Below are positions 32,101 through 37,631 of a DNA stretch of 64,000 nt, piece by piece. The stretch comes from Zhengitettix transpicula. Its lineage: Eukaryota; Arthropoda; Insecta; Orthoptera; Tetrigidae. The translations under genes were made by a program, and so were the position numbers. The stretch spans positions 90,748,032 to 90,812,031 of the forward strand of contig CM073591.1 in assembly GCA_037074705.1 (NCBI GenBank), written 5' to 3'. The notes below the pieces were generated by a model that saw nothing but the letters and a program-made list of their open reading frames with translations, had not been told where the DNA came from and made no database searches. Each line of letters begins with the position of its first letter. Position 1 is the first letter of the stretch.

Positions 32101-33948
32101 AAGTAAAACAGACTAATTAGCTCCATTTTCTTTAAACAAATGTATTCTGCAGGAAACAGATTATTAAGTGGTAAGTAGTATTTTTATGAATTATAAAATA
32201 AGTAGGAACTGATTTAACAATATACCTACATATATTTTCAGATCTTTTGGGGAGGGATTCTTTAGGTATTGGGGACTAAGTTCCTATAGTGAATTAGAAT
32301 TTACTCAGACACTGGAAAAGAGGTTGAAGTTATTAATGATTTTATACTCATTGATTCTGAGAAAACAGGTAACAATGATTCTTATTTCATTACTAACAGT
32401 AATCTCAATAATTTATCAACAAATACTTCAATTGAATCTTCCAAAAAAAAGTAGAAAAAAAAATAATGAAAAACAGCTGAGCTTGAAGCATTAGAAAAAA
32501 GTAGATAAATTTAGGAGTTGCATATACAAACAGTAAACAGTTTCAGTCAAAGTGTTGTTGAATGCTGCTGGAACAACTTGTTACCAGAAACTTAGTATTT
32601 ACAATTAAAATAAAGGTTACTGTATCTTGGAAAATAGAAAATTTTGACATACAAACTGTGTTTTATGTGAACTATTTAGTGTTAGGCTCATCAGGAAATT
32701 ATGAAGAGGTTTGTAAAGTTTTTTAAAAAAAAAATTGACAACTGAATGCACAGAACATAATAAATAAGCCAAAAGTAAGACAAACGTGGCTAAATATTTA
32801 ACAAGTGTCCAGAACACAAAATTACATTAATAAAAAATTCCACAAATTAATTTCATAAATACAAGAGCCAATATACAAGGTGCTAAGGCCTTAATAGGCA
32901 GTGCATTTGCATCCATGCTAAGCACTGAGATACTGCATGACTTACACAAGGAGATGTTGACTGACAAGATTTCTCTGATAAAAAAAATTCCTGTGTAGTG
33001 GACATTTCCATGTACTCTGTGACCAGGATTTTAGGTTGATATAAAAGACCAAAAATATCATTTTAAAATTCCATACATGGTGATCAAAAGTATATAACAG
33101 AAACAAACACTCAAAATTAATGTTTGATGTATTTAGAGAATTGATAAATAAATCATTGCTTTGTCTTGTATGATAATTGGGGACCTCTGAACCTTTTTTT
33201 TTTTAGAGACTATGAGTTTTTGTAAACAAAATAAGTTCATGCATGCATCGCAATTGGAGAATGGCCATCAGTCAATATTCTTAGTGCACTCTTTTGTAGC
33301 CTAGAAATATATACAGAATGTCCTAAGAAAATAATACTATGCCTAAAAAAATATGCAAAGTTTATCATATATAGCTTATCTTTATTAACCGAGCTTGAGA
33401 GTGACCTAAACAGATAACATAGTCAGATTAGCTTTAATTTTAGATTTTGAACATGTGCTGTCCAGTTAAAATATCATGTCACCATATTTCAAAGAATTTG
33501 CAATTTTCGTTCGATGAGATAGAATTATTTATTTCTATGATGTGCCTATGGGGGCTTTTATTATGAACAAAAGTTTCATTTTATTGAGGCCAATTCACAG
33601 ATTTCAATACTTACTAATTAAAGTTTCTGTTTTCTCGCCTTTAATTTGCGAATCACTTATAGTATGAGTTATATGGCTTAAAACTTCACCCAGCAGGAAA
33701 CCTTCCTACAATAGAAAAAATTTCACAATATAAATATAAAGATATTTGACTGAAACAACTTAAAGAAAAATACTTTAATTTTTAAATTGACAATAAAAGC
33801 ATAAAGGCTTAAATTGAAATTTTTTTAATAAACCTTAACTGATAAGTGTTCAAATGTATAATACCTGATCACATGAGCTTCTTGTATTCTCGTAAATTAA
33901 AAAAGATAAAGCAGGACCACTTAACATTACTGACACCTGGGAAGCCAT
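12299..33948 (-). CDS. Abraxas: Abraxas-family protein (BRCC36-complex MPN-minus scaffold), 7 exons
   Basis: Coding exons in gene order: 33948-33865, 33705-33615, 30365-30262, 28545-28346, 23367-23248, 18517-18351, 12867-12299. They total 1335 nt and encode 444 aa; every junction has AG/GT borders and compatible phase. The N-terminal MPN-like domain (about residues 5-160) has EGFLLGEV and ISDSQ, hallmarks of Abraxas proteins. Where BRCC36 has its zinc-binding H-x-H, this protein reads IIGWYVFRRNT, the family's non-catalytic version. Residues about 212-248 form a coiled coil. The C-terminal ~190 residues are Ser/Asn/Gln/Thr-rich and basic. Known role: Abraxas proteins scaffold BRCC36, a K63-specific deubiquitinase, in the nuclear BRCA1-A (Abraxas 1) or cytoplasmic BRISC (Abraxas 2) complex. 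No C-terminal S-x-x-F BRCA1-binding motif is present (the end is TCSNPQE), so a BRISC-type role is likelier. Human homologues are about 410 aa, so length fits. Confidence 0.92.
13020..13430. repeat. Tail-to-tail pair of PLE-A terminal motifs
   Basis: At 13030-13180 the plus-strand terminal motif reads CATACAGTTCAGATCTTCC, TCCTGACAAAGGAGGTTCAGG, TCCTCGAAAATTTGA, GATTTCACGTAAGTTGGC, CTTTCCTATCCAAA. At 13200-13350 the reverse complement follows (GATAGGAAAGAGAGACAGC, CCTGAAATCC, CAAATATTTGAGGGCCTGAG). This arrangement is expected at a junction between two tandem PLE copies, where a 3' terminal motif meets the inverted 5' motif of the next. Confidence 0.6.
13560..14170 (+). pseudogene. Ty3/gypsy integrase fragment
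   Basis: Reads FFIVCGKPKKILTNNGKKFN, then FTSIRHPQSNPVEKYIGQ, then after a stop KIENYINSNYSMVMGYIPKEL and a basic tail. These are the second catalytic segment of a retroelement integrase (the expected D of LTDNG is N here) and the HPQSNPVE segment carrying the catalytic Glu. The mutated Asp and stops make it inactive. It lies inside Abraxas intron 6, on the other side of the last exon from the gypsy relic at 9.4-10.7 kb. Confidence 0.75.
14295..14375 (+). repeat. Half copy of the palindromic repeat family
   Basis: GATAGCCAATACAGACAAAA, GGAAATATAAATACCACACA and ACATTTCTGGGCTTCC are the outer left arm of the palindromes at 55.5 and 57.4 kb. The inner half is missing. Confidence 0.65.
14425..15712 (+). 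mobile_element. PLE-A copy 1, split by a piggyBac insertion
   Basis: Two pieces of one Penelope-like copy: 14425-14543 (encoding the LQ-x-LN-SI...YTGLQSN region) and 15226-15712. The second piece contains a Cys-rich stretch (GCQPCGMEQVPCLP) and the GIY-YIG core at about 15485 (CKFCPAFYIGQTK). The interruption is at TTAA; the empty site is visible in PLE-A copy 5 near 43265. Several frameshifts are present. The 3' end is cut off near 15712 by a LINE. Confidence 0.8.
14544..15225 (-). mobile_element. Deletion derivative of a piggyBac-like transposon
   Basis: A 682-bp insert flanked by TTAA on both sides (14540-14543 and 15226-15229). Left end is CACTTTGACTGCCAACTACG; the reverse complement of the right end is CATGTTGACTGCCACGG, so the inverted ends share TTGACTGCCA. 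Inside, on the minus strand at about 14800-14930, is RYFCPACKEMPAF followed by CVEYCFKKFH, the Cys-rich C-terminal domain of piggyBac transposases, preceded by RPTKLC in another frame. The catalytic core is absent, so the copy is non-autonomous. Confidence 0.85.
15713..17080 (+). mobile_element. Jockey/CR1-type LINE, 5' truncated
   Basis: 15738-16007 encodes a reverse transcriptase segment with ISCGVPQGSILCPLLFLLHI, NDLP and YTDDTNLL (the Y-x-DD box with T for A). Then come KLSSVCYSLR, HSHMCYGIANW, QKRAIRIISG and YDTRN, the post-RT C-terminal region of jockey-clade LINEs, across two or three frames. The 3' end near 17075 carries AATAAATCTATCTATCTG, a short tail repeat typical of such LINEs. 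It is inserted in the 3' part of PLE-A copy 1. Confidence 0.85.
17081..17530 (+). repeat. PLE-A 3' end and terminal motif pair
   Basis: After the LINE, PLE-A 3' sequence resumes (GTATGTATTTTTCC, GGGACCTTCCCTAGAGAGAG, TGTTGCTGTCTGACAGCTGG), matching 40650-40790. The terminal motif contains GGCACACAGTTCAGACTGTG, a perfect hairpin with the following TGCC, then AAGGGGGCTCAGGTCCTC. An inverted motif follows at 17420-17530. The alignment on both sides of 15713-17080 shows the LINE landed inside this PLE copy. Confidence 0.65.
17531..18350. other. Abraxas intron 6, no feature recognised
   Basis: Unique-looking AT-rich sequence. No conserved coding motif, tRNA or clear repeat relationship within the window. 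Confidence 0.5.
18351..18517 (-). CDS. Abraxas: Abraxas exon 6 (coiled coil, residues 200-255)
   Basis: Encodes a heptad-rich helix (VCRIQNTLQEHLRKLIKDLK, then QSENKVSDLEQEVEVLRHS), the coiled coil through which Abraxas pairs with BRCC36. Acceptor AACTAG, donor GTAGTT, a weaker splice site than the others. Ends one base into a codon completed by the last exon. Confidence 0.88.
18518..19385. other. Abraxas intron 5, no gene recognised
   Basis: AT-rich sequence. 19315-19400 is a degenerate CA/CACG microsatellite (ACACACGCACGCACACTCGC and onward) next to a GAGAGA run. No coding motif. Confidence 0.5.
19390..19660 (-). repeat. PLE-A copy 2, 3' terminal motif
   Basis: On the minus strand: GGTGCACC, CGTCAATTCATGCCCAGCTG, GGCATGTACTTCTGACC, TCACAAAGGTGATTAAGGTCC and AAAAATTTG, then GGACCCATTGTTGATTTCAG. 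It sits downstream of the minus-strand PLE-A coding relic and in the same orientation as it. Confidence 0.6.
19851..20465 (-). mobile_element. PLE-A copy 2 (C-terminal part)
   Basis: The minus strand has a long open stretch beginning at the YTGLQSNPDIKNVLSTIF segment, continuing through GCQPCGRNRCHVC (paired Cys motifs) to the GIY-YIG region IYQINCKLCPDFYISQTKRD, ANHHSTVKL in the next frame, and a C-terminal SQ-rich tail. The expected G of Y-x-G is S here. It is 5' truncated and has at least one frameshift. It lies in Abraxas intron 5, in the same orientation as Abraxas. Confidence 0.85.
20466..20690 (+). repeat. PLE-A copy 2, inverted 5' terminal motif
   Basis: GCCCGTCGGGTATGCAGTTC, GAGAAGGGGACTCAG, CATCGAAAATTTG, CTGTTGATTTAAGGTAATCC and TTATCCAAAC form the terminal motif on the plus strand, opposite to the adjacent coding relic. 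The pair 19390-19660 and 20466-20690 therefore brackets this PLE in inverted orientation. Confidence 0.6.
20700..20955 (+). repeat. tRNA-derived SINE
   Basis: Pol III A-box-like TGGTAGTTTAAATGGCTAAA and B-box GGTTCAAATCC, then AAAATGTCAGTCTTTC, GAACATATGATTTTCTTTGC, TGAGCATTCATATAATGC, TATTACCACCTTTCTCC and the tail CTATCCAACTATCAAATGAG. The same body follows the tRNA-like heads at 22929, 39440 and 62100. Confidence 0.75.
20958..21150 (+). repeat. SINE-like body B fragment
   Basis: GACTGCAGCCAGACGATGCAC, GTGTAACACTCCTTCCTGA, CAACCTCTGGAAATTTGAAG, TTCAATTTCAGGAAAGTCAC match the 10.77-11.0 and 22.1-22.3 kb repeats. Head-to-tail with the SINE, as at 10.7 kb, suggesting the two bodies can travel together. 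Confidence 0.55.
21840..21950 (-). repeat. PLE terminal motif, solitary
   Basis: TTTCAAGGCCTTCGTCAGGAAGG, AGATCTAAACTGCGTGCCGGCTGG and TTCAGGTAAGTCAG are the reverse complement of the PLE-A terminal motif, without coding sequence beside it. Confidence 0.55.
22080..22325. repeat. Inverted repeat of SINE-like body B
   Basis: Arm 1 (about 22085-22178: GGTTGTGGCTTTCCTGAAAG, GCGGTGTCGCCATGAGGAAC, AAATTTTCGGAGGCTCTC) is the reverse complement of arm 2 (about 22220-22312: GAGAGCCTCCGAAAATTTG, GTTCCTCATGGCGACACCGC, CTTTCAGGTAAGCC). The loop holds CCTTCTTCAGGAAGGAG and GCACCGGCCGGC, each self-complementary. Arms are nearly identical, implying a recent or conversion-maintained palindrome. Confidence 0.8.
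22359..22413. repeat. (TA)n microsatellite
   Basis: About 27 uninterrupted TA dinucleotides between the body-B palindrome and the SINE foldback. Confidence 0.95.
22414..22790. repeat. Foldback SINE dimer
   Basis: Left arm 22414-22571 is a minus-strand SINE body and right arm 22628-22786 is a plus-strand SINE body; they are near-perfect reverse complements. The loop 22572-22627 holds a minus-strand tRNA-like head (GGCGGAACTTGAACCCACG is the reversed B-box). The right arm joins the loop without a head of its own. A transcript would fold into a hairpin of about 155 bp. Confidence 0.85.
22929..23160 (+). repeat. tRNA-derived SINE, best-preserved copy
   Basis: Head at 22933-23004, body 23005-23157 (TATTGTCAGTCTTGCC, GAACATATGCTTTTCTATGT, GCGTAATTTCTTCGCCCGAG, AAAGCGCAATCC, CTCACTATCCAAGTTTGAAT), followed directly by a (TA)n run. 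Its body is almost identical to both arms of the foldback dimer just upstream, so the three copies are young or have been homogenised. Confidence 0.85.
22933..23004 (+). tRNA. tRNA-like head of SINE, full cloverleaf, anticodon ACT
   Basis: The 72 nt fold completely: acceptor GACCCGG with CTGGGTC (one G-T pair), D stem GCC/GGC, anticodon stem TCTGT/GCAGA around loop GTACTAA, 4-nt variable region, T stem GTGGG/CCCGC around loop TTCAAGT. The loop implies anticodon ACT, which would read a Ser codon, but the short variable arm is not that of tRNA-Ser. No normal tRNA in animals uses this anticodon and the sequence runs straight into a SINE body, so I regard it as a SINE promoter rather than a translation tRNA. 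Confidence 0.6.
23161..23196. repeat. (AT)n microsatellite
   Basis: Eighteen AT dinucleotides forming the 3' tail of the preceding SINE, close to Abraxas exon 5. Confidence 0.95.
23248..23367 (-). CDS. Abraxas: Abraxas exon 5 (residues 160-199 plus split codon)
   Basis: Reads NFEALPIRIHNLGEIQSEYI then TVPSTACLSDSFKNIIKPA. The IRIHNLG phrase aligns with the PLVVANLG/LAIPNLG strand of human Abraxas 1 and 2. Acceptor TTTTCAG, donor GTAAGT. It lies among repeats with long introns on both sides. Confidence 0.85.
23735..24900 (-). repeat. Reversed copy of the 1.6-3.3 kb tandem-unit element
   Basis: It opens with ACCAGATGGGTGTCCAGCATTGCCTGGG, the reverse of the terminal phrase at 7840-7862. At 24400-24850 complementary units are readable: ACTAACCCCAGATTTGACACC, TGAGTTATTTTCATGTTA, CATCCCCATCCC and CCGATATT-like phrases. 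Between 23940 and 24350 the unit is degraded to short AAAATACTC-like phrases. Open frames at 24641-24935 are coincidental. Confidence 0.65.
24950..25850. other. Abraxas intron 4, no gene recognised
   Basis: AT-rich sequence with short internal repetition (ACTCAAGTAACTCACTCACTAA, 25600-25660). No domain or repeat family recognised. Confidence 0.4.
26080..27330 (+). mobile_element. Jockey-type LINE relic 2
   Basis: Motifs in order on the plus strand, in shifting frames: CHFPKWLTPVIQ and HKKV (pre-RT PKWLTP motif) at about 26220; NYRPITILSAISKVIEKFI at about 26650; a YTDFPKVLHKVN block (counterpart of YTDFSKAFD-x-VDH) at about 26850; STGEPQGSHICP (counterpart of SGVPQGSHLGP) at about 27005; LQEWCNKNGKELKISKC at about 27275. 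All conserved RT blocks are present except an intact YADD box. Multiple stops and frameshifts make it defective. It sits antisense in Abraxas intron 4. Confidence 0.8.
26944..27130 (+). repeat. Tandem duplication inside the LINE RT
   Basis: A segment of about 90 bp (ATCAGAAGCTTCTTGTCAAG, GAAACAGTACATTAAATGAG, TTTGTGTCTACGGGT, CAGCCTCAGGGATCTCA) occurs at 26944-27040 and again at 27042-27130. The duplicated piece contains the RT block-4 PQGSH motif, so this motif appears twice in succession. Confidence 0.85.
27331..28345. other. Probable decayed LINE 3' region, no gene
   Basis: Continuation of the LINE is likely to about 27850 but no motif is certain. 27850-28345 is AT-rich and contains a GGGGACAGAAAAAATTGAGG stretch that I cannot assign. 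Confidence 0.35.
28346..28545 (-). CDS. Abraxas: Abraxas exon 4 (residues 94-159 plus split codon)
   Basis: Begins EIIGWYVFRRNT, the degenerate JAMM position, then HMKDKLLHKQLQ (compare REQVLHKQL in the family), SPEHFTMCLLNASVTNSGST and FNHKFVRYHY. Acceptor TTTTTTAG, donor GTAAGC. Ends two bases into an Arg codon. Confidence 0.9.
28546..29700. other. Abraxas intron 3, no gene recognised
   Basis: AT-rich sequence without recognised domains. The segment 29060-29230 is open on both strands but shows no motif. Confidence 0.4.
29715..30200. repeat. Unassigned GC-balanced insert
   Basis: A block of markedly higher GC than the surrounding intron, from about GGTGACAACTCCCC to GAACTCTCTCACAGG, between AT-rich flanks only 60 bp from Abraxas exon 3. 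It has open stretches but no recognised protein and no Pol III boxes. The compositional step suggests an inserted element of unknown class. Confidence 0.35.
30262..30365 (-). CDS. Abraxas: Abraxas exon 3 (residues 59-93)
   Basis: Completes an Asn codon and reads NVNSLMPLPHNISFYNDIGK then IDREKLETFLPAVER. The SFYND-x-G-x-ID segment matches the SFYDYASKVNE region of vertebrate Abraxas proteins. Acceptor TTGTTGCAG, donor GTAAGT; phase 0 end. Confidence 0.88.
30480..32048. repeat. Large inverted repeat, arms about 480-600 bp
   Basis: The left arm (30480-30965) and right arm (31265-31900) align as reverse complements. Paired phrases include GCAAAAATTCACAGTA with TACTGTGAACTTTTGC, GCAGGCACCTTAGTGTTG with TTAAGGCACCAGC, AACAACTTTTTTTGTTTATC-like blocks, and ATAAAACCATCTT with AAGATGGTTTTAT. 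Divergence is substantial, so it is old. The right flank ends near 32035-32048 in TATGGATTGACCCA, whose complement opens the foldback element at 43946. It occupies Abraxas intron 2. Confidence 0.75.
32050..33600. other. Abraxas intron 2 remainder, no gene recognised
   Basis: AT-rich sequence. The minus strand around 33220-33400 vaguely recalls a LINE C-terminus but no motif is secure. Confidence 0.4.
33615..33705 (-). CDS. Abraxas: Abraxas exon 2 (residues 29-58)
   Basis: Opens with EGFLLGEV, the most diagnostic Abraxas motif, followed by HITHTISDSQIKGEKTETLI. Acceptor TGTAG, donor GTAAGTATT; ends one base into a codon. Confidence 0.9.
33865..33948 (-). CDS. Abraxas: Abraxas exon 1 (residues 1-28)
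   Basis: Starts at ATG with MASQVSVMLSGPALSFLIYE and ends in DQ before GT. The start is chosen because the VMLSGPAL segment aligns with the first strand of the Abraxas MPN domain right after a short leader, and no longer in-frame N-terminus is evident. Phase 0 junction. Confidence 0.85.
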
Positions 33949-35029
33949 ATTGTTTCAAATGTCAAAGATACTGAGCCAAACATTCATCACGTGAAATTTA
34001 CCATAGGCTAAGCGTCAACTTCGTCACGTAAGCCCGAGATTGTTTTTATGAGATCGAGGAAAAATTTACACCACTATTTTGACAGAAAAAAATACGAAAC
34101 AGAATTGTCTCATCTTTTATGATAATACCAATGACGTTAGTAGCTATTTTATGTAATGTTCTTAGTAGTACCTCACTATAAATTATTTCACGCCATTACA
34201 CAAAAATCACTTGCACTATCGTTTCTCTATCGATACAGAAATCGAGATATTGGCTGAGAAACAATATATGAAAATATCCTCAAGTTGATCCTGGCTCATC
34301 TGCCTGGTCGTGTGCCTGGGATTAATAGCTGGTACTGACTTAATTAATGATGCTGGGATATTAATGTTGTTATTACAGAACTGATGAGATATTAGCGCGC
34401 AATGATCAGCTACGTCTATAAGTTGTCTAAAATCTGATAATGTCTAAAAAAAAATTGTTGTTCTTGTTTAAGAATAGATATAATGCGGGTCGGGTATGAA
34501 TTATAAATAATCGATGGAAACTGGAAGTATCTGAAATAATCTTTACCCACACCTCCGCACATCGTTCCCGGAGAATAAATCACTGACATGCTCAACAATG
34601 CGTAGTTCTCAATGAACAGATGGATTATAAGTTGATTTATTTGAATTAGATAATTCTTATTTAATAAGCTTTCCCCAGCAATAAGATTATAATTCTCACT
34701 TATGCATTTTATTCACATTTTTGCAAATATTTGCATTACTTCACCCGGAAACATTTTTCTGCTCGGAAAGAATAGTAATAATTTTTTTTTATATCTTAGT
34801 TTTGCTCCTTGTCATATTAAATGGTACAAAGGTAAACTCAGATGATAAAAAAATATTTAATTTAACAATGACGGTCAATAATTAATATTTGCAACATTTT
34901 TTCAACTTATAGTTTTCTTTTTGGTATTCAAGCTATAGATTCTTGCCATGTTCAATATCTCATTTTTTATAAATAAAAATAGAAACTTTATCTGATTTGT
35001 ATTAAATATAAATATAATTAGTGTACAAT
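33949..35029. promoter_or_regulatory. Intergenic region upstream of Abraxas
   Basis: 33949-34300 is less AT-biased than its flanks and contains several CpG-bearing phrases (AGCGTCAACTTCGTCACG, CTATCGATACAGAAATCGAG), as expected near a promoter. No TATA box at a convincing distance. The untranslated first exon of the divergent BTB-ZF gene, required by the acceptor at 37438, could start here, but no donor can be singled out. Confidence 0.35.
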
Positions 35030-36690
35030 GGCCAAAAGTCAGAATTTAAGCAGTAATAAAAATATTCCTGAAGATGATAATATTGTAGCTTTAGGCAATA
35101 AATTTTGTATTCCTTCTAATATTTATATAAAAAGTGATGTTATCCTTTGTTTAAAAAATTTTAACCAAATATAAATTTATTACCTACTTCAGAACACTAT
35201 AATTAGAACCCAATTAACAAAAATTTTACAGGAAAATAAAAAGTGAAAAATCAAATAATAGTAACACTTTCACCAACCAGTTTTAGAGAAATCTTGATAT
35301 TATTTGTAGATTTGTCAGGAGCAACCCAGATATAATATTTACAAAATCTGATAAGTGGCCATCACAATTTTTATTAAACAATCTGATTACACAAATAAAG
35401 TAGAAACAGTATTGGCAGATAGTTTAACATGAAAATGGTAATATAGGTTGTAACAATCTAGAAATAGAAAAATTTAAATCAGTTTTGAAACGATGGAAAT
35501 GATTAAATTCCTTAAGTAACAATTTATTTATCACTTCAACCATTATTACCAGAGCTTATGCCCTCCCAAATATTCATAAACACTTATTAATGTATAGATA
35601 AATAAGTTTATCTACTAATATTTATTTACACAACCTTTCCAAATGTATTAACAATTTATTTAGAAAAAGGAATGATGTCACTCATTTTACTTTCAAAAAT
35701 TCTTTTAAATCAATTAAACAACTTAAATTTACCATGTGATCACATTTTATGTACTTAGATGTTGAACCTTTGATTACTTTGATACCAATTACATTAGTAA
35801 TTAAAAGTTTTAAAAATAGAAGGCACATATTTTCTAAATTATCAAATATTCCCCTATAAGATATTTTAATCTTATCTAATTTTGTATTGAATTTTTTTTA
35901 TCAATTTAATAATAAAATTTACCTTCAGATGAATGGTTGCCATATGAGCAATCCTTTCTTCCCATTTTTTGCAGAAATTATGATGAGAGATTGGGCAAAT
36001 TGTTGCTTTTATTCTTTAGATTTCAAACCCCTTTTTTTATGCTAGATAAGTTGCATAATTACCAAATATAAATTGAATAAATTTGTTAATATTTTTCTCA
36101 ACTTTCAATCTAATTTAAAATTCACTTTTGTATTAGAACATAATTATTCTATTAATTTTCTTGAAGTTTCATTCTTTTGAGTTTTCACTAATTGGTTTCA
36201 AAAATCTTATCTAGGTAGAATTTTTATTCATATCACCCCCATCTGAAATGGAAAGTACTTATGGTTTTTAATTTAGTTGACTAGGCTCTCCCACCACAAA
36301 TTCCACAAGGAGAATTTCAACAAAACTTTTAACATTCTATTTTTAATTTCTTCCCCCTCCCTTTCCTCCAGTTTAATTAATGAACATATTAAAAGTAGGT
36401 TCAAACTCATTAGCATATAAAAATAATCCATACTCAATCACAAATAGTAAAAATCTATAGGTTACAATGTTTTATCATTTGTATAAAACATAGAATTTAA
36501 TATCTATATTGGTCAAACAAAGTGTAAGCTTAGAACCAGAATTAAATAACATTTTGCTAATTTAAAATAACCTTTAGATAGACAATCTGTTCTAACAAAA
36601 TATGTATGCCTGAAAAATCACAAAATTGATTGGATAAATATAAAAATTTTAGACATTGAAAGTTTATTTGATGATGGAAATACTGTATAA
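35030..36690 (+). mobile_element. Penelope-like element of a second family (PLE-B), nearly full length but decayed
   Basis: PLE motifs appear in the expected order with stops between them: NLSSNKNIPEDDNIVALGNK at about 35047; RAYALPNIHKH (LPKIHK box) at about 35552; YLDVEPLITLIPI (counterpart of SLDV-x-SLFTNIP) at about 35756; QMNGCHMSNPFFPFFAEIMM (counterpart of Q-x-DG-x-PMGSPLSP) at about 35928; FLNFQSNLKFTFVLE and NFLEVSF at about 36100; IYIGQTKCKLRTRIK (GIY-YIG) at about 36502. The YVDD box is not intact. It lies between the divergent Abraxas and BTB-ZF genes, upstream of the latter's coding start. Confidence 0.85.
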
Positions 36691-37129
36691 TAGGTCCAAT
36701 ATAAATTCAATTAATGTGGAAACATATACACAAAATTTAAATTCCATATATGATTCAGTGTTGATATGATTTAAAATTATGTATTCTTTTGAAAGTTTAA
36801 TTCTTGTGTTAAAAAACCAGTTACAACAATGAAGTTTTGTGATGTGTTTGAATGGCATGTTTTCTCTCATTTTGCCAAAGGAAGTAGACGGAGAAAGTCA
36901 GAATTTTTCTTTTAATGGTTTATATAAATTCACATATTTATTTGTAATTATGGAAGTAGCCATGTTATACTACATTTATTTATTAATTGGTAGATACAAT
37001 TGAAGAAGTCCCTAAGAAAAGGGAAATTTATTTTTGATAAATGGACATTTTAATAAACTATGACTTTTGGGCAATATACCCTTTATCAAATACATAGGGC
37101 CTTAATTGGGTTGCAAATAGTGTTCATAT

Positions 37130-37350
37130 TTATTAAAGTTATTAATGGTCTTTACCATCGTAATGCACAGTAATCAACCTTTTTTAATGAGTTGTTATCG
37201 AACAAAAGCTTTCCCAGTGTATGTAATTAACAAAGAGTTCTCAGGATTCCAACTGAGTGGAAATTTTGTTCCACAAAATTTGCATGGTGGTCATTGCTGT
37301 CGAAACATCGTGGAACAACCTGGTTAGAATCCTGAGAACTCATTGGTTAT
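37130..37350 (+). repeat. PLE-type terminal repeat with hairpin
   Basis: GAGTTCTCAGGATTC at 37235-37249 is perfectly complementary to GAATCCTGAGAACTC at 37327-37341. Between them are GTGGAA...TTCCAC and GCTGTCGAAACATCGTGG. The GTCGAAAC phrase and hairpin architecture recur at 44.15 and 53.3 kb. It lies 440 bp past the PLE-B coding relic and may be its 3' terminal repeat. Confidence 0.55.
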
Positions 37351-37445
37351 TAATGAGTAGGTAACATAATTCTGTTTATTAATTTTGAATATGTTAGGAA
37401 AACATTGGTAATATTTTCTTATTAATCTTTTGTGACAGTTTTGTG

Positions 37446-37631
37446 ATGGGTTCAGATCAACAGTTCTGTCTGCGATGGCACAACTACCAAAGCAGTCTCA
37501 TGGCATCTTTACCACAGTTCTTGGATAATGACAATTTAACTGATGTCACGCTGTCTGCTGGAGGCCGAAATATAAGAGCACACAAGGTTGTCTTATCTGC
37601 TTGTAGTCAATATTTCAACGAATTATTTAAG
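37446..37631 (+). CDS. BTB-ZF exon 2, first coding (residues 1-62)
   Basis: The exon starts at about 37439 after an AG acceptor. It encodes the N-terminal half of the BTB domain, ending in QYFNELFK before GT. The intron in mid-BTB after this Lys is at the usual place in tramtrack-group genes. Phase 0. Confidence 0.92.
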
